Shown here: in pieces, positions 19,042 through 30,550 of the stretch
Layout: each line of letters starts with the position of its first letter
Position numbering within the stretch: the first letter of the stretch is position 1
Source of the DNA: Deltaproteobacteria bacterium
GTDB lineage: Bacteria; Desulfobacterota; Desulfobacteria; Desulfobacterales; Desulfatirhabdiaceae
Assembly (NCBI GenBank): GCA_016219185.1
Contig: JACRBZ010000003.1
Span: forward strand, 1-35,576
Direction of reading: 5' to 3'
DNA: 35,576 nucleotides
Notes under the pieces: model-generated
The model's input: the letters and a program-made list of their open reading frames with translations, nothing else
Told to the model about the DNA's origin: nothing
The model's database searches: none
Position numbers and translations under genes: made by a program

Positions 19042-20447
19042 TTCTTATATTCCTGCCTCTTGTCTTCCGTCTTTTGTCTTTTGGCTTCAGCCCTTTGTTT
19101 CCGCCAGTATTCCATCCGCTGCTGAATGGTTTTTTCATACCCCCTGTTCGAAGGCAGATAAAACCGCTTGTTTTGAAGCGGCTCCGGCAGGTAATCCTGG
19201 GGAACGAACGCATCCTGAAAATCATGGGCATACTGGTATCCGTCGCCATATCCCAGGTCCTTCATGAGTCGGGTCGGCGCGTTCCGGATATGAAACGGAA
19301 CCGGAATCGCTCCGGTATCCCCGATCGCTTTCTTAACGCTTCCCATTGCCGCATAGACGCTGTTACTCTTGGGTGCCGTAGCCAGGTAAACCGCAGCCTG
19401 AGCCAGGGCCAATTCCCCTTCGGGATGCCCCAGCATGCGAAACGCCTCCGTGGCCCGGAGCGTGATATCCAGCGCGTACGGATCGGCGTTTCCGATGTCT
19501 TCCGAGGCAAACCGGACCATGCGCCGGGCCACATAAATGGGATCTTCTCCGGATGAAATCATCCGCTCCAGCCAGTAAAGGGCCGCATCCGGATCACTTC
19601 CCCTGAGGCTTTTGTGAAATGCGGAAATCAGGTTATAGTGTTCTTCGCCGGATTTATCGTAAAGCAGGGCTTTTTTCTGGACAGCGGCTTCAACATCTCG
19701 GACCGTTATTTCTCTTTGAATTAAAGCGCCTGACGGATCTGTTTCGGATGCAGCCGGTTCAGATACCACCAGGGATGCAACAACTTCGAGGCTGTTCAAA
19801 ACATTGCGGGCATCCCCGTCCGCCATGCGAATCAGGCAGGAGACGGCATCCGGGGACAGCCTCAGCCCGGTTTTACCCAGGCCCCGTTCGGTATCGCTGA
19901 GAGCGTTTTGAATAATGGCTTCGAGGGCTTCCGTTGAGAGCATCTTTAAGACAACGACCCGACAACGGGACATCAATGCCGGAATCACTTCAAAAGACGG
20001 GTTTTCCGTTGTGGCCCCGATCAGGGTGATCAGCCCGCTTTCCACATGGGGCAAAAAGGCGTCCTGCTGGGATTTGTTGAACCGGTGAATCTCATCCACG
20101 AAAAGAATGGTTTTTTTCCGGTACAGCCGCTGCTGATCGGTTGCGATCTCGATCACGGCCCGAATGTCCTTGACCCCGGAAAGTACCGCCGAGAAATGGA
20201 CGAAATGGCAGCGGGTTTCTCGTGCCACGATGCGGGCCAGGGTGGTTTTGCCGCATCCCGGAGGCCCCCAGAGGATCATTGAAAAGATTCGATCCCCGGA
20301 AATGGCGTGCCGCAAAAGGCTCCCCTCCCCCACCACGTCCTGCTGCCCGTAGAATTCATCCAGGGTTCGGGGCCTCATGCGTTCGGCAAGGGGACGCGAG
20401 GCATCGGCTGCTTTTTGCGCCTGATGATCGAAAATATCCGGTTTCAT
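19038..20447 (-). CDS. rarA: Replication-associated recombination protein A (RarA/MgsA AAA+ ATPase)
   Basis: The 469-residue AAA+ ATPase is related to clamp-loader subunits and acts at stalled replication forks. It has [16 protein letters not shown], Walker [10 protein letters not shown] (61-69), Walker [18 protein letters not shown], sensor 1 [11 protein letters not shown], the arginine-finger region MSRCRVV, and the C-terminal tetramerisation domain with [20 protein letters not shown]. The final ~20 residues are a highly charged Lys/Arg/Glu/Gln tail. ATG 20447 starts 3 bases after the der stop codon; a TTG at 20450 is in frame. It lies in a der-rarA-acetyltransferase operon. Confidence 0.96.
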   Translation of the reverse strand: MKPDIFDHQAQKAADASRPLAERMRPRTLDEFYGQQDVVGEGSLLRHAISGDRIFSMILWGPPGCGKTTLARIVARETRCHFVHFSAVLSGVKDIRAVIEIATDQQRLYRKKTILFVDEIHRFNKSQQDAFLPHVESGLITLIGATTENPSFEVIPALMSRCRVVVLKMLSTEALEAIIQNALSDTERGLGKTGLRLSPDAVSCLIRMADGDARNVLNSLEVVASLVVSEPAASETDPSGALIQREITVRDVEAAVQKKALLYDKSGEEHYNLISAFHKSLRGSDPDAALYWLERMISSGEDPIYVARRMVRFASEDIGNADPYALDITLRATEAFRMLGHPEGELALAQAAVYLATAPKSNSVYAAMGSVKKAIGDTGAIPVPFHIRNAPTRLMKDLGYGDGYQYAHDFQDAFVPQDYLPEPLQNKRFYLPSNRGYEKTIQQRMEYWRKQRAEAKRQKTEDKRQEYKK

Positions 20448-20450
20448 CAA

Positions 20451-21782
20451 TTATGGTTTTCGATTGCTGCGTTCCCGGAACATCATCCGGATCGGCGTAT
20501 GTTTCAGCCCGAACGCCCCGCGGATCTGATTGATCAGGTAACGCTCGTAGGAAAAGTGGATTCCTTCGGGGACATTGACAAAAGCCACAAAGGCGGGAGG
20601 CTTGACGGAAACCTGAGCCGCGTAATAAAACTTCAGGCGTTTTCCCTTGTAGATCGAAGGCTCCTTATCCCCTGTTGCCTGCTCAAAGAGCTTGTTGAGC
20701 TGGCCTGTGCCGATCCGGGTGGCGTACTGACCATAGACATCGTCCACCTGACCGAAGATCGAAGCCACCCTCAGGCCTGTGAGCGCAGAAATGGTAATGA
20801 CCGGCGCGAAATTCAGGAATTTGGCTTTATCCCGCAGATCTTCCAGATGATATTTTAGGGTCTTCTTGTCTTTTTCCACCCGGTCCCATTTGTTGAGAAG
20901 GATGATACAGCCGCATCCTCTTTCATATGCATATCCGGCCACATGAATGTCCTGCTCGGTGATGCCTTCCTCAACATCCAGAACGATCAGGGCGACATCG
21001 CATCTGTCCATGCTTTTGAGGGATTTGATAATGGAGAATTTTTCGATTTTTTCATCGACCTTGGATTTGCGACGGATTCCGGCCGTATCAATCAAAAGAT
21101 AGGATTTATCGCCGCGACGGCACAATGTGTCGATGGCATCGCGCGTGGTTCCGGGAATATCACTCACGACCAGCCGATCTTCTCCCAGAAGACGGTTGAT
21201 CAGGGAAGATTTCCCCACATTCGGCCTTCCGACCACCGCTATCTTAATGACATCCTCGGAGAGCTGGCCGGAACGATCCCCGGAATCCGCGGGAAAGGCC
21301 CGAATCAGCTCATCCAGAAAATCCGGGACCCCGTAATTGTGTTCGGCTGAAACCGGGTACAATTGCTCGATTCCCAGGGAATAAAATTCAAAAAGATTCA
21401 CTTCGCGCTCCAACCCGTCGATTTTATTCACCACATAAAAAACCGGCTGGGAAACATCGCGCAAGAGTTCAATAATATCCCGGTCATACGGGGAAACGCC
21501 GGACTTTCCATCCAGAACCATGACGATAACCGTGGCATCCTGAATGGCTTGCATGACCTGGCCGCGAACCAGGGGCGAAAATTCATCTCCGTCGCTGGTT
21601 AAAAAACCGCCGGTATCCACAACCGAAAATGCCACCTCTTCCCAGGCTGCATCGCCATAATGGCGGTCCCGGGTGACGCCGGGCAAATTGTCCACCAGGG
21701 CGTTTTTGGTCCGGGTGATGCGGTTAAACAGCGTGGATTTTCCGACATTGGGCCGGCCGACAAGCGCTACAACGGGTTTCAT
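20451..21782 (-). CDS. der: Ribosome-associated GTPase Der (EngA)
   Basis: The 443-residue double GTPase is essential for maturation of the 50S ribosomal subunit. It has two G domains, each with GRPNVGKS (Walker A), then G-V/T-T-R-D (switch I), D-T-G/A-G and NKID or NKWD, followed by a C-terminal KH-like domain ending GLKHTPIRMMFRERSNRKP. I selected ATG 21782 (MKPVVALVGRP) because the first G motif then sits at the usual position; the frame extends upstream to 21812 without a better ribosome site. A strong minus-strand promoter lies about 85 bases upstream. Confidence 0.97.
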   Translation of the reverse strand: MKPVVALVGRPNVGKSTLFNRITRTKNALVDNLPGVTRDRHYGDAAWEEVAFSVVDTGGFLTSDGDEFSPLVRGQVMQAIQDATVIVMVLDGKSGVSPYDRDIIELLRDVSQPVFYVVNKIDGLEREVNLFEFYSLGIEQLYPVSAEHNYGVPDFLDELIRAFPADSGDRSGQLSEDVIKIAVVGRPNVGKSSLINRLLGEDRLVVSDIPGTTRDAIDTLCRRGDKSYLLIDTAGIRRKSKVDEKIEKFSIIKSLKSMDRCDVALIVLDVEEGITEQDIHVAGYAYERGCGCIILLNKWDRVEKDKKTLKYHLEDLRDKAKFLNFAPVITISALTGLRVASIFGQVDDVYGQYATRIGTGQLNKLFEQATGDKEPSIYKGKRLKFYYAAQVSVKPPAFVAFVNVPEGIHFSYERYLINQIRGAFGLKHTPIRMMFRERSNRKP

Positions 21783-21867
21783 AGGGTTTTCCAATTGATT
21801 TTTAAATCGCAACAGGCAAGATGATGGGTAATCTTAAAACCTGGGTATCTACCTTTAAAAACTTATT

Positions 21868-21896
21868 ATTATAATTAAATTATACACATCTTGCAA
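21868..21896 (-). promoter_or_regulatory. Sigma-70 promoter of der
   Basis: On the minus strand TTGCAA (21891-21896), a 17-base spacer and a perfect TATAAT (21868-21873) precede der by about 85 bases. Confidence 0.6.
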
Positions 21897-21919
21897 TGAT
21901 TTTAACGATATGTTAGAAC
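21891..21919 (+). promoter_or_regulatory. Possible promoter of ilvA sharing the palindromic -35 hexamer with der
   Basis: TTGCAA is its own reverse complement, so the same bases (21891-21896) can serve the plus strand. There a 17-base spacer leads to TAGAAC (21914-21919), a 4-of-6 match to the -10 element, 33 bases before ilvA. Confidence 0.3.
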
Positions 21920-21952
21920 TTGCTGAAATATAACAGCAAATAAGGAATCCCC

Positions 21953-23242
21953 ATGAAATCCGACCTTTCCTCCGCCATTTCCTTGGACCAGTTCCATCAG
22001 GCAGCCGACCTGATTCGCCCCCATATCATTCACACCCCGCTGGTGCACTCCCCAACACTCAGCCAGATGTTTGACAGCAACATCTACTTAAAACTTGAAA
22101 ACCTTCAAAAAACCGGGTCTTTCAAGATTCGGGGTGCGGCTTACAAAATCATTTCCAGGAGAAACGAGATCCGCTCCGGCGGTGTGGTTGCGGCCTCTGC
22201 CGGAAATCATGCCCAGGGGGTTGCACTGGCGGCATTCCGGGCAGGGCTTTCGGCAACCATCGTCATGCCGGAATGGGCTTCGATTTCCAAGCAGGAAGCC
22301 ACCTGCAATTACGGCGGCCAGGTGATTCTTTGGGGCAAAAGCATCGGCGAAAGCCTTGAAAAAGCCAAAGAGATCGCGGCTCAAGGTAAAACCTTCATCC
22401 ATCCCTTTGATGATGTCGATATCATTACGGGTCAGGGAACATTGGGGCTTGAAATCCTGGAAGATCTTCCGGATACGCAGATGATTCTTGCGCCCGTCGG
22501 CGGGGGCGGGCTCATATCCGGAATTGCTCTGGCTGCAAAAGCCCTGTCTTCAGACGTTCGGATTATCGGGGTCCAGGCCGGCGTCTGCCCGTCCGCCGCG
22601 GAAGCCCTTCACCGCGGCCATATCAAAACCGTACGGGCCCAACCGTCCATTGCCGATGGCATCAGCGTCCGGCAGATCGGAGAAGTGACATTCGAGATCC
22701 TTCGATCCTGCGTGGACCGAATCGCCCTGGTGGATGAGGCCAGCATTGCCAGCGCCATTCTGATGCTTCTGGAGCGAAAAAAAATACTGGCCGAGGGCGC
22801 CGGCGCCGTCCCCCTTGCCGCGCTTCTGAACGGAGCGGTTTCGGCACCCAGGGGCGGCAATGTGGTTCTGGTGATCAGCGGCGGTAATGTGGACAGCCCG
22901 CTTCTGGGAAGAATTCTCCATCAAGGACTGCTAAAAAACGGCCGCATCATGCGGATTCAGGTCCAGTTGGACGATACTCCGGGATCGCTGGCAAGGCTCC
23001 TGTCACTGGTCGCCAGGCAAAAAGCCAATGTACTGCACATTTTTCATGACCGTAACGTCATGAATGTACCGCTTTTTGTCACCAGTGTCTCTCTGGAGCT
23101 TGAAACCCGGGGAGCCCCCCACATTGCGGAGGTGTTTGAAGAGATTCAGCAGGCAGGATATCAAATACTGGGAGGAAGTGATCACCCGGATTTGCCTCCA
23201 CGCTCCAGTATTTGCCGAACAGCCTCCACTGCCGCTTCATAG
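21953..23242 (+). CDS. ilvA: Threonine ammonia-lyase with C-terminal ACT domain
   Basis: The 429-residue PLP enzyme deaminates threonine to 2-oxobutanoate, the entry step to isoleucine synthesis or to threonine catabolism. It has the PLP-lysine motif KTGSFKIRGA (K58), the asparagine-containing ASAGNHAQGVA loop, and the glycine loop VGGGGLISG. A single C-terminal ACT-like regulatory domain (about 325-405) begins RIMRIQVQLDDTPGSLARLL. One ACT domain and a length near 400 fit the shorter threonine dehydratases rather than the two-ACT E. coli IlvA. The last ~20 residues run past the usual end and overlap the convergent kinase-like gene by 61 bases. An AAGGA site precedes the ATG. Confidence 0.93.
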   Translation: MKSDLSSAISLDQFHQAADLIRPHIIHTPLVHSPTLSQMFDSNIYLKLENLQKTGSFKIRGAAYKIISRRNEIRSGGVVAASAGNHAQGVALAAFRAGLSATIVMPEWASISKQEATCNYGGQVILWGKSIGESLEKAKEIAAQGKTFIHPFDDVDIITGQGTLGLEILEDLPDTQMILAPVGGGGLISGIALAAKALSSDVRIIGVQAGVCPSAAEALHRGHIKTVRAQPSIADGISVRQIGEVTFEILRSCVDRIALVDEASIASAILMLLERKKILAEGAGAVPLAALLNGAVSAPRGGNVVLVISGGNVDSPLLGRILHQGLLKNGRIMRIQVQLDDTPGSLARLLSLVARQKANVLHIFHDRNVMNVPLFVTSVSLELETRGAPHIAEVFEEIQQAGYQILGGSDHPDLPPRSSICRTASTAAS

Positions 23243-23868
23243 CGGATGAATTCGGTGTTGAACGTCAGATCATAGTTGATGGGATCGGCTATATCCGCAT
23301 TAAAGGATTTTCGGATAAAAGCCTTGCGCTTGGCTTCTTTCATGATCACCCGTTTTCTGGCTTCCTCTTCGGAAATGTTCAGCAGCCTGGAAATGTTCAG
23401 TACGCGAAAGTCCATGGGCGCCACGACCCGAATGCTGAGTCTTTCATTCGGAGGAAGGATAAAATTGGCGCCCCGCCCGGCGATCACCGCCATGCCGTGC
23501 TTGCCGATGACGCTGATGACCTTCATGAGTTGTTCCAGATACATTTCCGGCCACAGGTAACGCCTGCTGACAAGGGTTGCAATAAAATCCTCAATCCCTG
23601 ATAGGCGCTCTTTTTCAATGGATTCAATCACCGATACGCCGATATCGGCCCGGTCGGCGATCTCCCGGATAATGTCCCGCTGGAACAAATCATATCCCAT
23701 TTGTTCGGCAATGTTTCTGGCAATAACCTGACCACCGCTGCCGGGCTCCGAAGAAACCGTTACCACCGTGATGCGGGAAGCGCCATGATTTCTGTCCGCA
23801 GGCGTATTCCCCCATTTTTCCACAAGTTCCTGAATAAATTTATCAAATGAGCGATCGGGTTTATCCAT
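23182..23868 (-). CDS. Cytidylate kinase-like family protein
   Basis: The 228-residue protein belongs to the cytidylate_kin2-type P-loop family. It shows ITVVTVSSEPGSGGQVIAR (a glycine-rich P-loop variant lacking the usual GKS/T), YDLFQRDIIREIADRA, a VIAGRGANFILP strand-loop and a long helical lid region with EEARKRVIMKEAKRKAFIRKSFN. Homologues are common in Desulfobacterota and their nucleotide substrate is generally untested. The start at 23868 follows AAGGAT. Its 3' end overlaps ilvA on the opposite strand. It is probably a soluble NMP-kinase-like protein; true CMP kinase activity is uncertain. Confidence 0.82.
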   Translation of the reverse strand: MDKPDRSFDKFIQELVEKWGNTPADRNHGASRITVVTVSSEPGSGGQVIARNIAEQMGYDLFQRDIIREIADRADIGVSVIESIEKERLSGIEDFIATLVSRRYLWPEMYLEQLMKVISVIGKHGMAVIAGRGANFILPPNERLSIRVVAPMDFRVLNISRLLNISEEEARKRVIMKEAKRKAFIRKSFNADIADPINYDLTFNTEFIRYEAAVEAVRQILERGGKSG

Positions 23869-24064
23869 ATGTCACATCCTTGCCTGACTTTTTGCCGTGA
23901 AAAACCATCATTCTGACTTGTTATCTTCTTTCATATAAATAATTTGACGGCATGACAAGAAAAAAAGGAAGGCCAATTATTTCTGTCCCAAGCCGATTCA
24001 ACCGTGCTATAATTTATTTTTATCAGCCACATTGCCGCAACATGCGACAAAAATTGCAAAAACA

Positions 24065-25315
24065 ATGCCGGATACGCCGGACCGGTACGGAACCCAAGCC
24101 ATGACCGAAAACGATCTCTCACAGCTTCGCATAGACAAATCCGGAATCCCGAACCGGTCTTTCAAACGAAAGCGCTATGTCCTTCTTGTTTTCCTTGTGG
24201 GGCTACTCATCGCCACCGGATTTCTTTACAAAAAAGGCGTTTTGACCCCTGCCACCCAGGTTCAGATTGCCAGCGTACAGAAGATTTACCCTTCACAAAC
24301 GTTTACGATTCTAAATGCCAGCGGGTATGTGGTTGCCCAGCGAAAAGCCGCGGTGGCAACCAAAATAACCGGACGGATCGTATATCTGGCGGTAGAGGAA
24401 GGAAGCCGGATTAAAAAAGGCGATATTATTGCACGCCTTGAAAATGAAGATACTTTGGCGGTAAAAAATCAAGCGATGGCAAGCGTACAAACGGCTCGAT
24501 TTCAACTGGAACAGTCCCTGGCGGAACTCAGCGATGCGACATTATCCTATAACCGCAGCAAGGAACTCGTTTCAGCCGGTTATATCGCCAAGGCTGAATT
24601 TGATTCTGCGGATGCCCGGTTTAAACGGGCCAGGGCAGCGGTTCAGGCAAATCAATCCATGGTATCGAACAGCCAGGCCGCCCTCCAGGGTGCTGAAGTC
24701 ACCCTGGATTATGCCAATCTTCGGGCACCTTTTGATGCCGTTGTGCTGACCAAGAATGCCGACATCGGTGATATCGTCACCCCGCTGGGAGCGGCCGCCA
24801 ATGCCAAAGCGGCGGTTGTGGACGTGGCTGACATGGATTCTCTCAAGGTGGAGGTGGATGTCTCCGAATCCAATATCGAAAAAGTCTTCAAGGATCAGCC
24901 CTGTGAAATTCATCTGGATGCCCTGCCCTCCGAACGTTTTCCCGGAAAGGTTCATATGATTGTTCCCACGGCGGACCGCACCAAAGCATCGGTCATGGTA
25001 AAAGTTGCCTTCAATGCGTTAAGCCCCAAAGTGCTTCCTGAAATGAGCGCAAAGGTGGCATTTTTACTTCGTGAGATCACGGAAGCGGAAATGCAGCCGA
25101 TAACGGCAGTCCCCACTTCGGTCATCGCTTACCGAAACAATCAGCCGGTTGCATTCCGGATTTCCGGCGACAGAGCGGCTATCGCCCCGGTGGTTCCGGG
25201 AAGACAAATGAACGGTATGAACGAAATTCTGTCGGGTCTGAACATCGGCGATAAAGTCGTGATTTCACCAACCGAAACCATCATCGAAGGAACAAGGATC
25301 AAGCTTGCCCAGTAA
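24065..25315 (+). CDS. Periplasmic adaptor (membrane-fusion) protein of an ABC export system
   Basis: The HlyD/MacA/AcrA-like adaptor has a short cytoplasmic N-terminus and one membrane helix (YVLLVFLVGLLIATGFL). A lipoyl/biotinyl-like half-motif follows (RIVYLAVEEGSRIKKGDIIARLEN), then an alpha-hairpin rich in Ala, Gln and Ser (about 130-200), the second lipoyl half (LDYANLRAPFDAVVL) and beta-barrel and membrane-proximal domains. It would bridge the inner-membrane ABC transporter to an outer-membrane TolC-type channel, which is not encoded here. The start is uncertain: ATG 24065 or ATG 24101 (MTENDL) are both possible, and an in-frame TTG lies at 24032. A TATAAT-like element occurs at 24008-24013. 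It is the first gene of a four-gene operon. Confidence 0.88.
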   Translation: MPDTPDRYGTQAMTENDLSQLRIDKSGIPNRSFKRKRYVLLVFLVGLLIATGFLYKKGVLTPATQVQIASVQKIYPSQTFTILNASGYVVAQRKAAVATKITGRIVYLAVEEGSRIKKGDIIARLENEDTLAVKNQAMASVQTARFQLEQSLAELSDATLSYNRSKELVSAGYIAKAEFDSADARFKRARAAVQANQSMVSNSQAALQGAEVTLDYANLRAPFDAVVLTKNADIGDIVTPLGAAANAKAAVVDVADMDSLKVEVDVSESNIEKVFKDQPCEIHLDALPSERFPGKVHMIVPTADRTKASVMVKVAFNALSPKVLPEMSAKVAFLLREITEAEMQPITAVPTSVIAYRNNQPVAFRISGDRAAIAPVVPGRQMNGMNEILSGLNIGDKVVISPTETIIEGTRIKLAQ

Positions 25316-25319
25316 TCAC

Positions 25320-26021
25320 ATGGCTGTCATTGAAATCACCGATCTTGTCAAGTCTTATCGCCGGGGCAGCCAGTCCATACCTGTCCTGGAGCATCTTTTT
25401 CTTAAAATCGAAGAAGGGGAATTTCTGGCCTTGATGGGTCCATCGGGTTCCGGGAAAAGCACCCTGCTTAACCTCATTGCAGGCCTGGACCAGGTGGATT
25501 CCGGGAGCATCCGGGTCGGGGGCGAGGAAATCACGGGCTTTTCGGAAATTGAGCTGGCCGGCTGGCGCGCCGGTCACGTGGGATTTATTTTTCAATTTTA
25601 CAATCTGATTCCGGTTCTGACCGCGTTTGAAAACGTCGAACTTCCCCTGATGCTGACAAGCCTTTCAAAAAAAGCGCGAAAAGCGCATGTGGCCACAGCC
25701 CTATCCCTGGTCAACCTCCAGGACCGAATGGATCACTATCCCCGTCAACTGTCCGGTGGTCAGCAGCAGCGGGTGGCCATTGCGCGGGCCGTGGTCACGG
25801 ATCCCACCATTCTTGTTGCGGATGAACCCACGGGAGACCTGGACCGGCATTCCGCCGAAGAGGTACTGCGACTCATGGATCAGCTCTGCGGCGAACTGGG
25901 AAAAACCATTGTCATGGTTACGCATGACCCCCGCGCAGCCCGAAAAGCCCATACCCTGAAATATCTGGAAAAAGGCGTTTTAACCGATGCTCCTCAAATT
26001 GCTGTTCCGGAATACCTTTAG
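25320..26021 (+). CDS. ABC transporter ATP-binding protein, MacB/LolD type
   Basis: This ATPase has Walker A GPSGSGKST, the Q-loop region IFQFYNLIPVLTAFENVELPL, the ABC signature LSGGQQQR, Walker B TILVADEPTGDLD and the switch histidine THD. The FYNLIPVLTA-ENVELPL sequence places it in the LolD/MacB/DevA branch, whose permeases are FtsX-like and perform mechanotransmission or lipoprotein/toxin export. I start it at ATG 25320, 4 bases after the adaptor stop; an in-frame TTG at 25305 would overlap. It overlaps the first permease by 35 bases, consistent with stoichiometric co-translation. Confidence 0.95.
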   Translation: MAVIEITDLVKSYRRGSQSIPVLEHLFLKIEEGEFLALMGPSGSGKSTLLNLIAGLDQVDSGSIRVGGEEITGFSEIELAGWRAGHVGFIFQFYNLIPVLTAFENVELPLMLTSLSKKARKAHVATALSLVNLQDRMDHYPRQLSGGQQQRVAIARAVVTDPTILVADEPTGDLDRHSAEEVLRLMDQLCGELGKTIVMVTHDPRAARKAHTLKYLEKGVLTDAPQIAVPEYL

Positions 26022-27141
26022 GCACCGTCTGAGGACCCTCTTGACCATCGGCGGCATTGCAGTGGCCATTCTGGCTTTCGGTCTGCTGCGAACCGTCATC
26101 AGCGCCTGGTATGCCGGCGTTGAGGCTTCGTCCGCCAGCCGTCTGGTTACGCGAAACGCCATTTCCCTGATCTTTACCCTGCCCATTTCCTACAAGGAAA
26201 AAATCCGTAGTGTGGACGGGGTCAGCATCGTTTCCTACGGGAACTGGTTTGGCGGCATTTATATCGATGAAAAAAACTTCTTTGCCAACTTTGCCATTGA
26301 ACCCAGAACTTATTTTGACCTTTATTCGGAATTTCTTTTGTCAAGCGATGAAACCGCCGCCTTCTTTCGGGAAAGAAAGGCCTGCGTGGCGGGTCAAAAA
26401 CTGGCCAGACGCTTCGGCTGGAACATCGGAGATACCATCACCCTGAGGGGAACCATTTTCCCGGGCAACTGGAACTTTGTCCTTCGCGGCATTTACCAGG
26501 GAAAAGACAAGACGATTGACGAAAACCAGTTTTTTTTCCACTGGGAATATCTGAACGAAACCATCAAGAAAAATTATCCGCGCAGGGCGGATCAGGTCGG
26601 ATTTTACATGATCGGCCTGAAACGGCCGGATCTGGCCGCCGCAACCTCCGAAGCCGTGGACGCACTCTTTAAGAATTCTTACGCGGAAACCCTTACCGAA
26701 ACCGAAAAAGCCTTTCAGATGAGCTTTGTTACCATGAGCGAGGCCATTATCACGGTCATTCAACTCGTCTCCTATGTGATCATTGTCATCATCATGGCGG
26801 TTGTGGCCAATACCATGGCCATGTCGGTGCGCGAGCGAACGGGCGAGTACGCCGTATTCAAGACCCTGGGATTTGGCAGAAAATATCTTGCCGCTCTGAT
26901 TCTGGGAGAATCCCTCACACTGACGGCCACCGGCGGACTGCTGGGCATGGGGCTCACCTTTCCCGCTGCCAGAGCCTTTGGTCAGGCGGTAGGCCAGTTT
27001 TTTCCGGTATTTCATGTTTCCACGGAAACCATCTGGATGGATATGGCTGCGGCGGCAATGGTCGGAATCGTGGCCGCCGTCATCCCGATCTGGCGGGTTG
27101 TGCAGATTCGCATCGCAAAAGGCCTGGGAAGGATCGGATAA
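25987..27141 (+). CDS. ABC transporter permease with FtsX domain (first of two)
   Basis: The 384-residue protein has an N-terminal membrane helix (about 17-37), a large periplasmic MacB-like domain (about 40-255) and three C-terminal helices forming an FtsX domain. Markers are VANTMAMSVRERTGEYAVFKTLGFG, the conserved coupling region of MacB/FtsX permeases, and the last helix ending AAVIPIWRVVQIRIAKGL. Its gene starts inside the ATPase gene and ends one base before the second permease. Two distinct permeases imply a heterodimeric transporter. Substrate unknown. Confidence 0.92.
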   Translation: MLLKLLFRNTFRHRLRTLLTIGGIAVAILAFGLLRTVISAWYAGVEASSASRLVTRNAISLIFTLPISYKEKIRSVDGVSIVSYGNWFGGIYIDEKNFFANFAIEPRTYFDLYSEFLLSSDETAAFFRERKACVAGQKLARRFGWNIGDTITLRGTIFPGNWNFVLRGIYQGKDKTIDENQFFFHWEYLNETIKKNYPRRADQVGFYMIGLKRPDLAAATSEAVDALFKNSYAETLTETEKAFQMSFVTMSEAIITVIQLVSYVIIVIIMAVVANTMAMSVRERTGEYAVFKTLGFGRKYLAALILGESLTLTATGGLLGMGLTFPAARAFGQAVGQFFPVFHVSTETIWMDMAAAAMVGIVAAVIPIWRVVQIRIAKGLGRIG

Positions 27142-28308
27142 ATGAACCTGCTGTTTTTCTACAGCCTGAGAAATCTTCTCACCCGAAGACTGACCACAGC
27201 CCTTACGGCGCTTGGCATGGCCCTTGTGGTGTTTGTGTTTGCGGCCATCATCATGCTGGCCGAAGGGCTTCAGAAAACCCTGGTCGATACCGGCTCTTAC
27301 AACAACGTCGTGGTCATCCGAAAATCCTCGGGATCTGAAGTCCAGAGCGGAATTGACCGGCTTCAGGCTTCCGTTGTCGAAACCCAGCCGGAAATCGGTA
27401 TGGGGCGGGACGGAAAACAGATGATCGCCAAGGAAATGGTTGTGCTGATCACCCTGGAAAAACAGGAATCCTCGAGCCGCTCCAATGTGGTGATTCGAGG
27501 GGTTTCGGAAGCCTCGCTGTCTTTAAGGCCCCAGGTTCATATCCTCTCGGGTCGACTGCCCCAGCCGGGCTCTTCTGAAATCATGGTCGGGAAAAGCATC
27601 GCAAAAGGGTTCAAAGGCGCTGGACTGGGAGAATCCCTGGCTTTTGCCATGCGGTCCTGGCGCGTCGTCGGCATATTCGATGCCGGGTCAACCGGCTACA
27701 GCTCTGAAATCTGGGGAGACGTCAACCAGTTGATGCCGGCCTTTCGAAGGCCCGTGTATTCTTCCATTTTGTTCAATTTAAGAAACTCCGACGAATTCGA
27801 TGTGGTACAATACCGAATTCAGAACGATCCGCGGCTGACCCTGGACGCCAAACGCGAAACCGTTTACTACAAGGAACAATCTGAAGCCATGGCCAAATTT
27901 TTAAGAATCCTGGGCCTGTCGCTCACCATTGTTTTTTCCATCGGCGCCGTGGTTGGGGCCATGATTACCATGTATGCGGCGGTTGCCACGCGTACCGCGG
28001 AAATTGGAACCCTTCGCGCCCTGGGATTTCGACAACGTACCATTTTAACGGCATTTTTACTGGAATCCCTGCTTCTTGGCGCCATCGGCGGATGCACCGG
28101 ACTTTTTTTCGCTTCCTTTTTACAGTTTCTCACCGTATCCACCACCAATTTTCAAACTTTTTCAGAGCTTGCATTCAGCTTTGCCCTGACCCCCGGCATC
28201 GTGATCAAATCCCTGTCTTTTTCACTGATCATGGGTTTTGCCGGCGGCGTGCTTCCGGCATTTCGCGCATCCCGGATGAACATCATCACAGCGCTCAGGG
28301 AAGCATAG
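27142..28308 (+). CDS. ABC transporter permease with FtsX domain (second of two)
   Basis: The 388-residue partner permease repeats the architecture: an N-terminal helix after RNLLTRRLTTALTALGMALV, a periplasmic domain containing VVIRKSSGSEVQSG and GRLPQPGSSEIMVGKSIA, and three C-terminal helices with VATRTAEIGTLRALGFRQRTIL and a final segment ending PAFRASRMNIITALREA. The ATG follows directly on the stop codon of the first permease. Compared with that protein it has a shorter pre-FtsX region, so the two are paralogues rather than copies. It ends the operon, followed by 170 AT-rich bases before the groE locus. Confidence 0.92.
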   Translation: MNLLFFYSLRNLLTRRLTTALTALGMALVVFVFAAIIMLAEGLQKTLVDTGSYNNVVVIRKSSGSEVQSGIDRLQASVVETQPEIGMGRDGKQMIAKEMVVLITLEKQESSSRSNVVIRGVSEASLSLRPQVHILSGRLPQPGSSEIMVGKSIAKGFKGAGLGESLAFAMRSWRVVGIFDAGSTGYSSEIWGDVNQLMPAFRRPVYSSILFNLRNSDEFDVVQYRIQNDPRLTLDAKRETVYYKEQSEAMAKFLRILGLSLTIVFSIGAVVGAMITMYAAVATRTAEIGTLRALGFRQRTILTAFLLESLLLGAIGGCTGLFFASFLQFLTVSTTNFQTFSELAFSFALTPGIVIKSLSFSLIMGFAGGVLPAFRASRMNIITALREA

Positions 28309-28479
28309 AATCCGGCTCCCGAATTCCCGTTTGCCTGCCTTGACAGTTGTGGCAAAATGATTAAGTTTTAGACAAAATATGATAAAATCAACATAACCAT
28401 ATAATATCACAGCATTATTTAATATTATCAAATTATCACTGATCTTTAAACAACCATAGGAAAGGAGAGCCGAACAGCA

Positions 28480-30273
<1,794 letters not shown>

Positions 30274-30283
30274 CACGTAATGC

Positions 30284-30320
30284 GTTCAGGCCAGGGGGAT
30301 GCTCAAAGCCTGGCCTGAAC
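30284..30320 (+). terminator. Hairpin downstream of groEL
   Basis: GTTCAGGCCAGG (30284-30295) and CCTGGCCTGAAC (30309-30320) form a perfect 12-base-pair stem with a 13-base loop, 11 bases after the groEL stop codon. No run of T follows, so it may be an imperfect intrinsic terminator or an mRNA 3'-end stabiliser. Confidence 0.55.
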
Positions 30321-30550
30321 TGAAAACCACCCTCCGACGATCCAAATACATCATGTATCTCCCCTCGAATAAACATCGGAAGGACCGGCCATAAACAGTC
30401 AATTATTTTTACAACATGTAAAAACAACCACTTTCCCAATCCCGGTTTCATTGCGCCTTCCAGCCCGAAAACAGCGAGTTGCTTGATTGCCGATACGCCA
30501 ATCACAATGCCCTGCTGGACAATCATTTTTTTCATGCGCTAATTTTGTTA

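Noticed and set aside
28309..28479. CIRCE heat-shock operator upstream of groES/groEL
   Set aside because: No TTAGCACTC-N9-GAGTGCTAA match or close variant is visible in the region; it is simply AT-rich.
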